From JAMWDF01 sp964645405 (GTDB lineage Bacteria; Ratteibacteria; UBA8468; B48-G9; DSTR01), in contig CAZYCA010000037.1 in NCBI GenBank assembly GCA_964645405.1, forward strand, positions 11,222 to 75,221: DNA of 64,000 bases. The letters run 5' to 3'. A model generated the notes under the pieces. It saw nothing but the letters and a program-made list of their open reading frames with translations. It ran no database searches and was not told where the DNA came from. This document shows positions 1 to 8,311 of the stretch, piece after piece. Made by a program: the position numbers and the translations under genes. The number at the start of each line of letters is the position of its first letter. Position 1 is the stretch's first letter.

Positions 1-327
1 GTTGCTGTTACCGCCGGACTGGACCAGAAAGAGGGTACAATTATTGTGAACACCAGTCAGACACCAGAAGAAATTAGAAAACGGCTTAATTTTTCCGGGA
101 GAATTTGTACTGTGGATGCTTCCCGGATAGCCCTGGAAACCATTGGCAGCAATATCCCCAACACTCCCATGATGGGTGCGCTTATCCGTGCCAAACCCAT
201 CCTCTCACTTGAGGAACTCCTGGCGGATACCAGGAAGAAACTGACGGCAAAGTTCCGGCACCGGCCGGAAATCATTGAAGGTAATCTTAAAGCCATAGAA
301 CGTGCTTATCAGGAAACAAAAGGATAA
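1..327 (+). CDS. porC: 2-oxoacid:ferredoxin oxidoreductase, gamma subunit (C-terminal part)
   Basis: The frame is open from base 1, so this is the 3' part of a gene cut by the window edge. About 108 residues remain. They match the C-terminal half of the gamma subunit of pyruvate/2-oxoisovalerate:ferredoxin oxidoreductases: an IPNTPMMGAL segment followed by an acidic helix with SLEELL and a closing helical tail. In this enzyme family the gamma domain helps form the CoA-dependent oxidative decarboxylation complex that passes electrons to ferredoxin. The delta, alpha and beta genes follow directly on the same strand in the standard order, which confirms the assignment. Whether the 2-oxoacid is pyruvate or a branched-chain acid cannot be settled here; pyruvate is the more usual choice. 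Confidence 0.85.
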   Translation, partial: VAVTAGLDQKEGTIIVNTSQTPEEIRKRLNFSGRICTVDASRIALETIGSNIPNTPMMGALIRAKPILSLEELLADTRKKLTAKFRHRPEIIEGNLKAIERAYQETKG

Positions 328-332
328 AAACC

Positions 333-617
333 ATGGAAGAGAAAAAGGAAGGCTGGAAACAGTTACCACCAGGAGATATTCTGGAAGGAGCAACCTCTCT
401 GTGTTTTAAAACCGGTAACTGGCGTAGCAGCAAACCGGTTCACCGGATGGAAAAGTGCATCCATTGTTTTCTCTGCTGGATAGCCTGCCCGGATGGGGCT
501 ATCAAGGTGAAAGACGGTCGTTTCCAGGAAATTGATTACGACTACTGCAAGGGCTGTGGTATCTGCGCCCGCGAATGTCCGAAAAAAGCGATAGAAATGC
601 AACCAGAAGCCAGATAA
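333..617 (+). CDS. porD: 2-oxoacid:ferredoxin oxidoreductase, delta (ferredoxin-like) subunit
   Basis: A 94-residue protein with two [4Fe-4S] cluster motifs, CIHCFLCWIACP near residues 47-58 and CKGCGICARECP near residues 71-82. This is the PorD-type ferredoxin subunit that carries electrons from the thiamine site to an external ferredoxin. It starts 5 bases after the gamma subunit stop and is followed by alpha and beta, so it lies inside a porCDAB operon. The length is normal for the family. The KGDG-type loop between the motifs (GAIKVKDGRFQEIDY) is typical of PorD proteins. No regulation signal of its own is visible; it depends on the upstream promoter outside the window. Confidence 0.93.
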   Translation: MEEKKEGWKQLPPGDILEGATSLCFKTGNWRSSKPVHRMEKCIHCFLCWIACPDGAIKVKDGRFQEIDYDYCKGCGICARECPKKAIEMQPEAR

Positions 618-648
618 ATACGCAGCCTCTTATACAAAGGGAGCCAAC

Positions 649-1848
649 ATGGCACAAAATGGTACCAGAGTAGCCAAAACAGGAAATGAAGTATTTGCCG
701 AAGCCATGCGCCAGATTAACCCTGATGTTGTTGCTGCCTACCCTATCACGCCGGCAACAGAAATCGTCCAGATTTTTTCCCAGTTTGTCGCTGATGGACT
801 GGTGAAAACAGAGTTTCTTCCTGCGGAAAGCGAACACAGTGCGATGAGCGCCTGTATCGGTGCCAGTGCCTGTGGAGCCAGAGCCATGACAGCTACATCT
901 TCCCAGGGTCTGGCTCTGATGTGGGAAATGCTTTACATCGCTGCCGGATTAAGGTTACCCATCGTTATGGCTATAGTCAACCGAGCTCTTTCCGCACCTA
1001 TCAACATCCACTGCGACCATTCTGATACCATGGGTGCCAGAGATTCCGGCTGGATACAGATTTTCTCTGAGAATGTTCAGGAATCTTATGACAACCTCAT
1101 CCAGGCAGTCCGTATAGCGGAACATCCTGAAGTCTGCCTTCCGGTTATGGCAACAACAGATGGTTTTATTCTCAGCCATTGTCTGGAAACACTGGAAATG
1201 CTGACTGATAGCCAGGTTCAGGAATTTGTTGGACCTGTTCCCGTGCGGCAAAACCTCCTTTCCTCTCTGGAGGCTAACAAACCAATTACCGTTGGTGCTC
1301 TGGACTTGCAGGATTACTACTTTGAGCACCGGCGACAGGTGGCAGAAGCGATGAGCAAATCCTTACCTGTCATCAGGCAGGTAGGTCAACAGTTTGGTGA
1401 ACTTTTTGGTCGCAGCTACGGTTTTGTAGAACCCTATCAGTTAGATGATGCTGAAGTCGCGGTCGTGGTTATGGGTTCTACCACTGGTACCTGCCGGGAA
1501 GTCGTAGACAAACTGAGAGCTTCAGGGAAAAAAGCTGGATTATTAAAAATCAGAGTTTTTCGTCCTTTCCCTGCGGAGGAAATTGTCCAGTTCCTTTCCC
1601 CGATAAAGGTAGTAGGAGTAATGGACAGGGCTGACAGTTTGAACGCTGTTTCTGGCCCTTTGTACCCGGAAGTCTGCACAGCACTCTATGACTGTCCCAG
1701 CCGTCCCTTGACTCTGGACTTCATTTACGGGCTCGGTGGAAGAGATGTACCCCGTGATGACATTGAAAATATCTTTACAGATTTGTTTTCTCTGCTTTCT
1801 ACCGGAAAGAAAAATTTCACCGTAAAGTATGTAGGCGTAAGAGAATAA
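649..1848 (+). CDS. porA: 2-oxoacid:ferredoxin oxidoreductase, alpha subunit
   Basis: A 399-residue protein of normal PorA length. The N-terminus carries the family sequence GNEVFAEAM, then AAYPITPATEI, and later EFLPAESEHSAMSACIGAS, which forms the pyrophosphate-binding half of the thiamine diphosphate fold. The middle contains the domain II segment (VVVMGSTTGT) and a C-terminal region with FRPFPAEEI, as in pyruvate:ferredoxin oxidoreductases. A GGGAG-type ribosome site precedes the ATG. It is third in the porCDAB operon, 31 bases after porD and 10 bases before porB. The set of subunits implies CoA-dependent oxidation of pyruvate to acetyl-CoA with reduced ferredoxin, a marker of anaerobic metabolism. 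Confidence 0.93.
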   Translation: MAQNGTRVAKTGNEVFAEAMRQINPDVVAAYPITPATEIVQIFSQFVADGLVKTEFLPAESEHSAMSACIGASACGARAMTATSSQGLALMWEMLYIAAGLRLPIVMAIVNRALSAPINIHCDHSDTMGARDSGWIQIFSENVQESYDNLIQAVRIAEHPEVCLPVMATTDGFILSHCLETLEMLTDSQVQEFVGPVPVRQNLLSSLEANKPITVGALDLQDYYFEHRRQVAEAMSKSLPVIRQVGQQFGELFGRSYGFVEPYQLDDAEVAVVVMGSTTGTCREVVDKLRASGKKAGLLKIRVFRPFPAEEIVQFLSPIKVVGVMDRADSLNAVSGPLYPEVCTALYDCPSRPLTLDFIYGLGGRDVPRDDIENIFTDLFSLLSTGKKNFTVKYVGVRE

Positions 1849-1858
1849 GGAGGAAGTA

Positions 1859-2782
1859 ATGCCAACATTGAAGGAATTAGCAAATCGTCCGGAACGTTTT
1901 GTCTCCGGACATCGTCTCTGTCCCGGGTGCGGAGCGGGTATCGTCGCCAGGCAGGTAATGCTGGCAATTAACAAGCCGGTAGTCGTGGGTTGTGCTACTG
2001 GATGTCTGGAAGTATCTTCTACCATTTTCCCTTATTCTGCCTGGAAAACACCCTGGATTCATTCGGCTTTTGAAAATGTTGCTGCCACCATCAGTGGGGC
2101 GGTTGCTGCTTACGAAGCGCTGAAGAAGCAGGGGAAAATTACCCAGGATGTTGTCTTTGTCGCCTTTGGTGGCGATGGAGGAACATACGATATTGGCCTG
2201 CAGTCTCTTTCCGGAGCCGCAGAAAGAAACCACAGAATGCTTTATGTCTGCTATGACAACCAGGCTTATATGAACACCGGAATTCAACGTTCCTCAGCTA
2301 CACCTTTTGGTGCTCACACCACCACTACCCCTGCAGGTAAAATTATCCCTGGTAAGATGCAGTTCTCTAAAGATTTACCTTCCATTATGGTAGCCCACGA
2401 AATACCTTACGTGGCTACAGCCATCCCTGGAAGGTGGAACGACCTGGTCACCAAGGTGGAAAAGGCTGTTGCCTGTGGTGGTTTTGCTTTCCTCGATGTT
2501 CTTTCTCCTTGCCGTCTGGGCTGGCCGCATGATCCTGCTTTAACCATGGAGATTACCAGACTGGCAGCCGATACCTGTCTTTGGCCCTTATACGAAGTAG
2601 TGGAAGGTAAATACCGTCTTACTTACCGGCCCAAAGAGAAAAAGCCTATCAGTGAATGGCTAAAACTTCAACGCCGGTTCAGCAATTTACTTAAGCCAGA
2701 AAATTCCGGGCTGCTGGAGCAACTGCAAAAAAGTGTGGATGCCAGATGGGAAAGGCTGCTCAAAAAGTGTGAAGGTTCCTGA
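1859..2782 (+). CDS. porB: 2-oxoacid:ferredoxin oxidoreductase, beta subunit (TPP-binding)
   Basis: A 307-residue protein with the CPGCGAG cysteine motif at the N-terminus, which together with later cysteines (a CATGC near residue 42 and a C near residue 223) binds the proximal [4Fe-4S] cluster. The thiamine diphosphate/magnesium motif is GGDGGTYDIG, followed by YDNQAYMNTGIQRSSATP, both diagnostic of PorB. The preceding AAGGAGG site fixes the ATG start. It closes the porCDAB operon; a small hairpin lies just downstream, before the convergent DUF72 gene. Alternative substrates such as 2-ketoisovalerate remain possible because all four subunits are shared by these enzymes. Confidence 0.93.
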   Translation: MPTLKELANRPERFVSGHRLCPGCGAGIVARQVMLAINKPVVVGCATGCLEVSSTIFPYSAWKTPWIHSAFENVAATISGAVAAYEALKKQGKITQDVVFVAFGGDGGTYDIGLQSLSGAAERNHRMLYVCYDNQAYMNTGIQRSSATPFGAHTTTTPAGKIIPGKMQFSKDLPSIMVAHEIPYVATAIPGRWNDLVTKVEKAVACGGFAFLDVLSPCRLGWPHDPALTMEITRLAADTCLWPLYEVVEGKYRLTYRPKEKKPISEWLKLQRRFSNLLKPENSGLLEQLQKSVDARWERLLKKCEGS

Positions 2783-2789
2783 ATTTTCC

Positions 2790-2806
2790 GCCTGCTGACA
2801 GGCTTT
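2790..2806. terminator. short hairpin between convergent genes, possible terminator
   Basis: A 5-bp stem GCCTG/CAGGC with a 4-base CTGA loop, followed by TTT. It sits 8 bases after the porB stop and just before the end of the convergent DUF72 gene. The stem is short and the T tract is poor, so termination is only a possibility. Confidence 0.3.
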
Positions 2807-2813
2807 GCCAGTA

Positions 2814-3728
2814 TCAGAAAAGAGTCTCTGGTTCTTCATAAATGTCCTTACCAGAAAGAAGGGCTTTTAACCTGAGAGCATTTCTCATCGCCTGACCGGC
2901 ATGACAGTTATTAAACATTACAAAAACGTTGTGCTGAGCAAACTGTTCTGCTACCTGCCGGAACTGCTCTAATTCCTCTTCGCTGTAAAGGTAGTCATAC
3001 CGCAACGAGGTAGTGATATTAGACTGGCGCCAGCTGGTAGCATTGCGACCGTGAAGCCGTAAATAGACAATATCGGTGGTGGCTTCCGGGACAAAAGGCA
3101 CGGTGGAATCATCAGAAAACTGCGGTTCATCTGCTGTAATGTAAGTCAATCCATTTTCCCTTAAGAAAGAGAAAACTTCTTTTCTTCTTTCCTCTTTCAA
3201 CCAGGAACCATGTCGAAATTCCACCCCAAGAGAATATCCTTCCATTAACCGGCGACAGGACAAAATCTGTTCCAGTCCTGAAGGACCATAACGAAACCAG
3301 GGAGGAAACTGGAAAACAACCAGACCTAATTTCTTAGCTTCCCCCAGGGGAGCAATGGACTGCTGAAAGTATCTGGCTAAACTTTTTATCATTCCCGGGT
3401 CATGGATAAAAATGTAAGGACGATTTTTCTCCTTTTCTTCCAGCCGCTCCTGTATCGGCAGAGGAAGTGTTTTTGGCTCCACAGTATGACCTGTTAAAGC
3501 AGCATAAGCCTTAACATGGAAAAGAAAATTTTCCGGGGTGCGTTCGACCCACAACTGAGCTACCTGAGGCCGGGGAAGAGCATAATAGGTGGCATCAATC
3601 TCCACAGTATCAAAAATACTGGCATAGTAAGCAAGTCTGGCACTGGCACTTTTAATTCTTTTCGGATAGAAAGAACCACTCTCTATAATGCTGCGGTCAG
3701 CCCAGGAACATGTCCCTACCCTGATCAT
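2814..3728 (-). CDS. DUF72 family protein
   Basis: A 304-residue protein of the DUF72 (YecE-like) family, recognised by the N-terminal MIRVGTCSW, the FDTVEIDATYYALP segment, WVERTPENFLFHVKAYAALTGH, VVFQFPPWFR, VEFRHGSW, and the closing YVMFNNCHAG-like NVFVMFNNCHAGQAMRNA. The family has a TIM-barrel fold; its biochemical role is not firmly established. It is transcribed after xseB, starting 25 bases beyond that stop. A GATAAT hexamer ends 7 bases before the ATG, so it might also have its own promoter, but no -35 box is seen. Length and motifs are normal. Confidence 0.9.
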   Translation of the reverse strand: MIRVGTCSWADRSIIESGSFYPKRIKSASARLAYYASIFDTVEIDATYYALPRPQVAQLWVERTPENFLFHVKAYAALTGHTVEPKTLPLPIQERLEEKEKNRPYIFIHDPGMIKSLARYFQQSIAPLGEAKKLGLVVFQFPPWFRYGPSGLEQILSCRRLMEGYSLGVEFRHGSWLKEERRKEVFSFLRENGLTYITADEPQFSDDSTVPFVPEATTDIVYLRLHGRNATSWRQSNITTSLRYDYLYSEEELEQFRQVAEQFAQHNVFVMFNNCHAGQAMRNALRLKALLSGKDIYEEPETLF

Positions 3729-3752
3729 GGAAGAAATTATCCCGTTAACTTT

Positions 3753-3986
3753 TCAGCAACTTTTCTCCGCAGATTCTTCCTTTTCCGTTTCTTCTTTCTC
3801 CAGCTCCGTTAAGACCTTTTTCACTTCTGTTTCTGTCTTTTTCAACCTGGTCTGACACCATTTAATCAGAAAAGCAGCTCTTTTTACACGCTCGCTTAAG
3901 ACATCAACATCAACCTGCTGGGATTCCAGATCCTCAAGGATACGCTGGAGTTCTTCCAGTGCCTGGCTGTAAGTCAGTTTTTCCAT
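3753..3986 (-). CDS. xseB: exodeoxyribonuclease VII small subunit
   Basis: A 77-residue protein typical of XseB: it begins MEKLTYSQALEELQRILEDLE, with the paired helices and the stretch LSERVKRAAFLIKWCQTRLKKTETEVKKV that form the family coiled-coil hairpin. Several small subunits coat one large subunit of exonuclease VII, which degrades single-stranded DNA from both ends. It starts 17 bases after the xseA stop, consistent with co-translation in stoichiometric excess. The acidic-lysine-rich tail is normal. No other function seems likely. Confidence 0.93.
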   Translation of the reverse strand: MEKLTYSQALEELQRILEDLESQQVDVDVLSERVKRAAFLIKWCQTRLKKTETEVKKVLTELEKEETEKEESAEKSC

Positions 3987-4003
3987 GTTCTCCCCTTTTG
4001 CCG

Positions 4004-5371
4004 CTAATGGCTTTCTTCATCCTTTAACGGCAGAAGATTTTCTTCCTTTTTTTCTTTCACTTCGGTTACCCTGGCCTGGAAACAGCCCTCATAAAGCATG
4101 GTAAACACCAGGTCATTCACTGAAATATTTTGTACATTTTTTAAGGGATGACCTTTGTAACAGGTAATACTGTAACCTCTTTTGAGGATATTGGTAGGGT
4201 CAAGAATCTTCAGCTTCTGGTAATCATGTTTCAGATTTTCCTGCCAGGTGTTTATGAGGTTTAGAGGTAACTTTTTCACTCTCTCTTTTTGCAAATCTAA
4301 CAGGTGGGAGTGAGACATGATAAGGGAACGGATTACCTGCTCTACCCTGATTTGCATTGCGGTGAGAAGTTTTCCCGGGGATTGAAGCCCGGAGATTATT
4401 CCTGTCTGAAGATTCTGCATTAAAAGATATAACTGTGAGGATTTATCCTGCAGGAAAGACCTGATCAACTCCCTGAGATTTTTTCTGGTCTCCTCTATTG
4501 TATTTTCAAATGTTTTGATCTTCTCCAGGAGAAAATTGGCGACAGCTGTGGGGGTAATAAAACTCTGCCATGCCACATAGTTCAGTACCGGCTGGTCCCG
4601 TTCATGTCCTATCCCGGTGAGAACCGGTAAGGGGAAAAAAGCCACTTTTCTGGCTAACTGGTAACTATCAAAAACATGAAGGTCCACCTGGGAACCTCCT
4701 CCCCGGATAAGAACCACAGCATCAAAATCTTCAGCCTTTTCCTCCACCAGACTGAGAGCCTGAGATAAAGAATCTTCTGCCTGCTGTCCCTGCATAAAGG
4801 CAGGGAAAAGACTTATCTGGAAACTGTAGCCATAAGGGTTCTTAAGCAAATGGGCAAGAAAATCACCGTATCCGGCTGCTGTTTCTGAACTGATGACAGC
4901 CAGCCGCTGCGGAACAAGAGGAAAATCAAGAGATTTATTTCTATCAATAATTCCTTCGCGGGTTAATCTTTCTAATGTTTCCCGCCTTTTTAAAGCCATT
5001 TCTCCTAAAGTGTAACGGATATCCACATCCAGCACGTTAAGACTCAGTCCGTATACCTGGTGATAGTTCACATGTCCCAGCATGAGAATTTTCATTCCAC
5101 TCTGTAATTCTGTACCTGCCTGCTGAAGAAAATTCTTCCTGATGGAAAAGAAATTATCAGCCCAGATTATCCCTTTCACCTGAGCCACTACTTTTTCTTC
5201 CTTCTTTTCCACCAGCTCTAAGTAGCAGTGGCCTGACTTCATGTTCACATTCAGACGGGCAATCTCAGCCACTACCCAGAGGCTGGGAGGAAGAAACTCT
5301 AAGGTTTCAGAGATAAGCTCTGACAGTTCACTCAGCGAAAGTATTTTTTGTTCGTTGAAAGGGAGTTGCAC
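4004..5371 (-). CDS. xseA: exodeoxyribonuclease VII large subunit
   Basis: A 455-residue XseA. The N-terminal OB-fold contains LWVVAEIARLNV and GHCYLELVEK; the catalytic domain has LAVISSETAAGYGDFL, the DAVVLIRGGGSQVDLHVFD nuclease motif and PVLTGIGHERDQPV, followed by a long helical arm and the C-terminal DPTNILKRGYSI segment. The start is a GTG directly after a strong promoter (TTTACA, 17 bases, TAAAAT, then 6 bases) with no Shine-Dalgarno sequence, which suggests a leaderless transcript. It is divergent from pfk and is followed by xseB and possibly the DUF72 gene. Confidence 0.94.
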   Translation of the reverse strand: MQLPFNEQKILSLSELSELISETLEFLPPSLWVVAEIARLNVNMKSGHCYLELVEKKEEKVVAQVKGIIWADNFFSIRKNFLQQAGTELQSGMKILMLGHVNYHQVYGLSLNVLDVDIRYTLGEMALKRRETLERLTREGIIDRNKSLDFPLVPQRLAVISSETAAGYGDFLAHLLKNPYGYSFQISLFPAFMQGQQAEDSLSQALSLVEEKAEDFDAVVLIRGGGSQVDLHVFDSYQLARKVAFFPLPVLTGIGHERDQPVLNYVAWQSFITPTAVANFLLEKIKTFENTIEETRKNLRELIRSFLQDKSSQLYLLMQNLQTGIISGLQSPGKLLTAMQIRVEQVIRSLIMSHSHLLDLQKERVKKLPLNLINTWQENLKHDYQKLKILDPTNILKRGYSITCYKGHPLKNVQNISVNDLVFTMLYEGCFQARVTEVKEKKEENLLPLKDEESH

Positions 5372-5377
5372 GGTATA

Positions 5378-5406
5378 ATTTTATGCTTTTCCCGTAACTT
5401 TGTAAA
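5378..5406 (-). promoter_or_regulatory. sigma70-type promoter of xseA
   Basis: On the minus strand TTTACA (5406-5401) and TAAAAT (5383-5378) are 17 bases apart, each one mismatch from consensus. Only 6 bases separate the -10 box from the GTG of xseA, so transcription should begin at the start codon. The -35 box overlaps the -35 box of the divergent pfk promoter. Confidence 0.7.
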
Positions 5407-5428
5407 GAAAGCCCGGCAGTGATATAAT
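5400..5428 (+). promoter_or_regulatory. sigma70-type promoter of pfk
   Basis: TTGTAA (5400-5405) and a perfect TATAAT (5423-5428) are 17 bases apart. A GGGAGGAGG ribosome site follows before the ATG at 5464. The -35 element shares bases with the xseA promoter on the other strand. Confidence 0.68.
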
Positions 5429-5463
5429 CTTGAAAAAAGCTCCAGAAAAGGGAGGAGGAAAAT

Positions 5464-6681
5464 ATGGCTGATAATTTAAAGGGAAATATGTTAATCGCCC
5501 AGAGCGGCGGTCCAACTGCAGTCATCAATCAAACCCTGGTCGGTGCTGTCCTGGAAGCAAAGGAACACAAGGCTGTCCAGGGTATCTATGGTGCTCTCTA
5601 TGGTATCAAAGGTGTTTTGAAAGAAAACTTTGTTGATTTAAGGAAAGAAACGAAAGCCAACCTGGAGGCTGTGGCTAAAACCCCGAGTTCTGCCCTGGGG
5701 ACTGTCCGTCAGAGGCCCACTGAAGAAGAATGTGAACAAATTTTTTCTATCCTCATGCGTTATAACATCCGCTATTTCTTCTATATCGGAGGTAATGATA
5801 CAGCAGAAGCAACTTTTATTTTGAATGAGAGTGCTAAAAAGGTAGATTACGAATTTCGCTGTTTCCATATCCCCAAGACGATAGATAATGACTTACTGGA
5901 AAATGACCATACTCCGGGCTACGGCAGTGCTGCCCGGTTTGTTGCACTGGCTATTATGGGAGACAATCTGGACAACTGGAGTCTGCCAGGGGTTAAAATT
6001 GATGTCATTATGGGAAGACATGCCGGTTTCTTAACAGCAGCCTCAGCTTTGGCCCGCCAGCACCCTGACGATGGTCCACATCTCATCTACCTGCCTGAGA
6101 GACCATTTTCCCTGGATAAATTTCTTGCTGATGTCCAGGAAACATATCACCGGCTGGGAAGGTGTCTGGTGGCAGTTTCCGAAGGATTAGCGGCAGAAGA
6201 TGGAACACCTATTGTTACTAAATTTATAAAGGAAAAAGAGGATGCCTTCGGTCATGTTCAGTTAAGCGGAACAGGGGTGTTAGGAGACTTTCTTGCCAGC
6301 CAGGTGAAAAGTAAAGCTGAAATCTCCCGGGTGCGGGCTGATACTTTTGGATATCTCCAGCGCTGTTTCCCCACCGTCGTTTCAGAAACAGATGCCCGGG
6401 AAGCTCGCCAGGTTGCCCGGGTTGCTGTCAGGATGGCAGTAAAAGGTGAGACCGGAAAATCAGTGGCTATCTGTCGGCACCCTGGAAAAAAATACCACAT
6501 TTTCTACCAGCTTGTACCTCTGTCCCGGGTAGCCAGGGAAACTAAAACTATGCCTGATAACTTCATAAACTCTACCGGGAATGACGTTACTGAAGATTTC
6601 CTGGAATACGCCAGACCACTTGCTGGCAGGTTACCACAGATGGCCCGGCTGAAAGGACATCTGGTGCCCAAGATTTCTTAA
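5464..6681 (+). CDS. pfp: 6-phosphofructokinase, probably pyrophosphate-dependent
   Basis: A 405-residue phosphofructokinase with AQSGGPTAVIN at the phosphoryl-donor site, IGGNDTA near residue 103, the fructose 6-phosphate motif PKTIDNDL, and VIMGRHAGFLTAASAL. In ATP-dependent enzymes the two donor-site positions are glycines (GGDGS and GTIDND); here they are Asn-Asp and Lys (GGND and KTIDND), the pattern of PPi-dependent enzymes. The product would therefore work reversibly in glycolysis and gluconeogenesis using pyrophosphate. A strong promoter and a GGAGGAGG ribosome site precede the ATG. It is divergent from xseA and stands alone before htrA. Confidence 0.88.
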   Translation: MADNLKGNMLIAQSGGPTAVINQTLVGAVLEAKEHKAVQGIYGALYGIKGVLKENFVDLRKETKANLEAVAKTPSSALGTVRQRPTEEECEQIFSILMRYNIRYFFYIGGNDTAEATFILNESAKKVDYEFRCFHIPKTIDNDLLENDHTPGYGSAARFVALAIMGDNLDNWSLPGVKIDVIMGRHAGFLTAASALARQHPDDGPHLIYLPERPFSLDKFLADVQETYHRLGRCLVAVSEGLAAEDGTPIVTKFIKEKEDAFGHVQLSGTGVLGDFLASQVKSKAEISRVRADTFGYLQRCFPTVVSETDAREARQVARVAVRMAVKGETGKSVAICRHPGKKYHIFYQLVPLSRVARETKTMPDNFINSTGNDVTEDFLEYARPLAGRLPQMARLKGHLVPKIS

Positions 6682-6764
6682 AATCTTTTCTGCAATAAAC
6701 CCGCAGCGTGCGATTTGCATCTAAAGATACAGAAAAAGGCCAGTTACTTTACCGGAGGTGAAAA

Positions 6765-8240
6765 ATGAAACGGTCATTTTTCTTAGGTTTTGTGGTGGGA
6801 TTGCTGGTAGTTATGTCAGGTGTAGTTCTGGTGCTCGGCTCTGGACGGCTGGTAGCTGGTAACCCACGCACAGCACTTAAGCCATTACAGGTAGTTGATT
6901 CTGCAGGAGCATTGGGATTACAAAATGCTTTCGTTCAGGTTGCCAGGATGGTTAAACCCTCTGTGGTACAGATTACCACTGAGAAGATTATTACCCAGCG
7001 TTACTGGGACCCTTTTGGTGATTTAGACGACTTTTTTGACAACTTTTTCTGGGGTACTCCAAGAAGAAAACAACCTCCCCGGACTTTCCAGCGTAAACAG
7101 CAGGGACTGGGTTCTGGCTTCATTATTGACGAACAGGGGCACATTCTGACCAACAACCATGTTATTGAAGGAGTCGATAAAATCCTGGTGAAACTGCTGG
7201 ATGAAGAAAAAAAGTATGAGGCTAAGGTTGTCGGTACTGACCCGAAAACCGACCTGGCTTTGATTAGAGTGGACTTCAAACGGAAAGTTATTCCGGTGAT
7301 TCTGGGCGATTCAGATGCCATTGAAGTTGGTGAGTGGGTGATAGCCATCGGTAACCCTATGGGCCTGGAAGAAACTGTCACCTGTGGTGTGGTAAGCGCC
7401 AAAGGCCGGAGTGGTTTTGGTATTACCCAGTACGAAGATTTCATCCAGACAGATGCAGCGATTAACCCGGGAAATTCAGGAGGGCCACTGGTGAATATCC
7501 GGGGTGAGGTTATCGGGATTAACACTTTCATTGTTTCCCCTTATGCTGCGCAGAATATTGGTTTTGCTATACCTATCAATATTGCGCGTCGCGTTTTCAC
7601 ACAATTGAAAGAACACGGTAAGGTCAGCCGCGGATTCCTGGGAGTAATGCTACAACCTCTCACTGAGGAACTGGCAACTTCTTTCGGCTTGAAGGAGACT
7701 TCCGGCGCTCTGGTGGCCGAAGTTCTCAAAGATACACCGGCGGAAAAAGCAGGGCTGCAGGCTGGTGATATCATTTTAGAACTCAATGGAAAACCAGTGA
7801 AAGATGTCCGGGATTTACAGATGAGAGTGGCTGACACCAGAGCTGGGGAAAATTTAACCCTCACTATCTGGCGTGACAGAAGAAAAATGAGTATCTCTTT
7901 GAAAGCAGGGGAGGCTCCTGAAGAACCTCTGGCAAGAAGTCCGGCTGTCTCAGAAAAGGAATGGCGAGGGATGAAAGTTGCAGATATTACTACGGAGTGG
8001 AAGCAAAGGTTCCAGCTAACAGAGGATAAAGGAGTAGTTATCACTGAAGTCCGGCCAGGGTCCATTGCCGAGGAAGCTGGTTTAAACCCGGGTACCGTCA
8101 TACGTCGTATCGGCAGTACCGTCATCTTCAGCGTGACTGATTACAATAAAGCTATCAACTCTGTCCGAAAAAACGAAAGTGTGGTTCTCCTGGTCAACCA
8201 GGCAGGAAGAAACCACTGGGTTTCTTTAAAGGGAGAATAA
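6765..8240 (+). CDS. degP: HtrA/DegP-type periplasmic serine protease with two PDZ domains
   Basis: A 491-residue protease. Residues 5-26 form an uncleaved or cleaved hydrophobic export segment. The trypsin-like domain has the triad His132 (TNNHVI), Asp163 (KTDLALIRV) and Ser238 (NPGNSGGPL). An extended LA-loop rich in D, F and R lies near residues 80-112. Two PDZ domains follow, one with SRGFLGVMLQ and ADTPAEKAGLQAGDIIL-like sequence, the second around residues 400-485 with GSIAEEAGLNPGTVI. Such proteins degrade or refold damaged envelope proteins. A GGAGGTG site precedes the ATG. It is not linked to the ECF module nearby, though both concern envelope stress. Confidence 0.93.
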   Translation: MKRSFFLGFVVGLLVVMSGVVLVLGSGRLVAGNPRTALKPLQVVDSAGALGLQNAFVQVARMVKPSVVQITTEKIITQRYWDPFGDLDDFFDNFFWGTPRRKQPPRTFQRKQQGLGSGFIIDEQGHILTNNHVIEGVDKILVKLLDEEKKYEAKVVGTDPKTDLALIRVDFKRKVIPVILGDSDAIEVGEWVIAIGNPMGLEETVTCGVVSAKGRSGFGITQYEDFIQTDAAINPGNSGGPLVNIRGEVIGINTFIVSPYAAQNIGFAIPINIARRVFTQLKEHGKVSRGFLGVMLQPLTEELATSFGLKETSGALVAEVLKDTPAEKAGLQAGDIILELNGKPVKDVRDLQMRVADTRAGENLTLTIWRDRRKMSISLKAGEAPEEPLARSPAVSEKEWRGMKVADITTEWKQRFQLTEDKGVVITEVRPGSIAEEAGLNPGTVIRRIGSTVIFSVTDYNKAINSVRKNESVVLLVNQAGRNHWVSLKGE

Positions 8241-8285
8241 ACCCGCTTTTTCTCTGTTAAATTTTCTTCCTGGAGTTCAGTAGGC

Positions 8286-8306
8286 TATAATACCTACCAA
8301 GGAGGA
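8286..8306 (+). promoter_or_regulatory. -10 element and ribosome site of the M50 protease gene
   Basis: A perfect TATAAT (8286-8291) lies upstream of AAGGAGG (8299-8305), which sets the TTG start at 8312. No good -35 box is seen at normal spacing. Confidence 0.45.
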
Positions 8307-8311
8307 TTTTT

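Noticed and set aside
955..1329. 124-residue minus-strand frame under porA
   Set aside because: It lies entirely inside porA and has no recognisable domain or ribosome site.
7001..8125. Two long minus-strand frames (176 and 194 residues) under htrA
   Set aside because: They are shadows of the htrA coding sequence; serine- and proline-rich, no family features, and htrA is certain.
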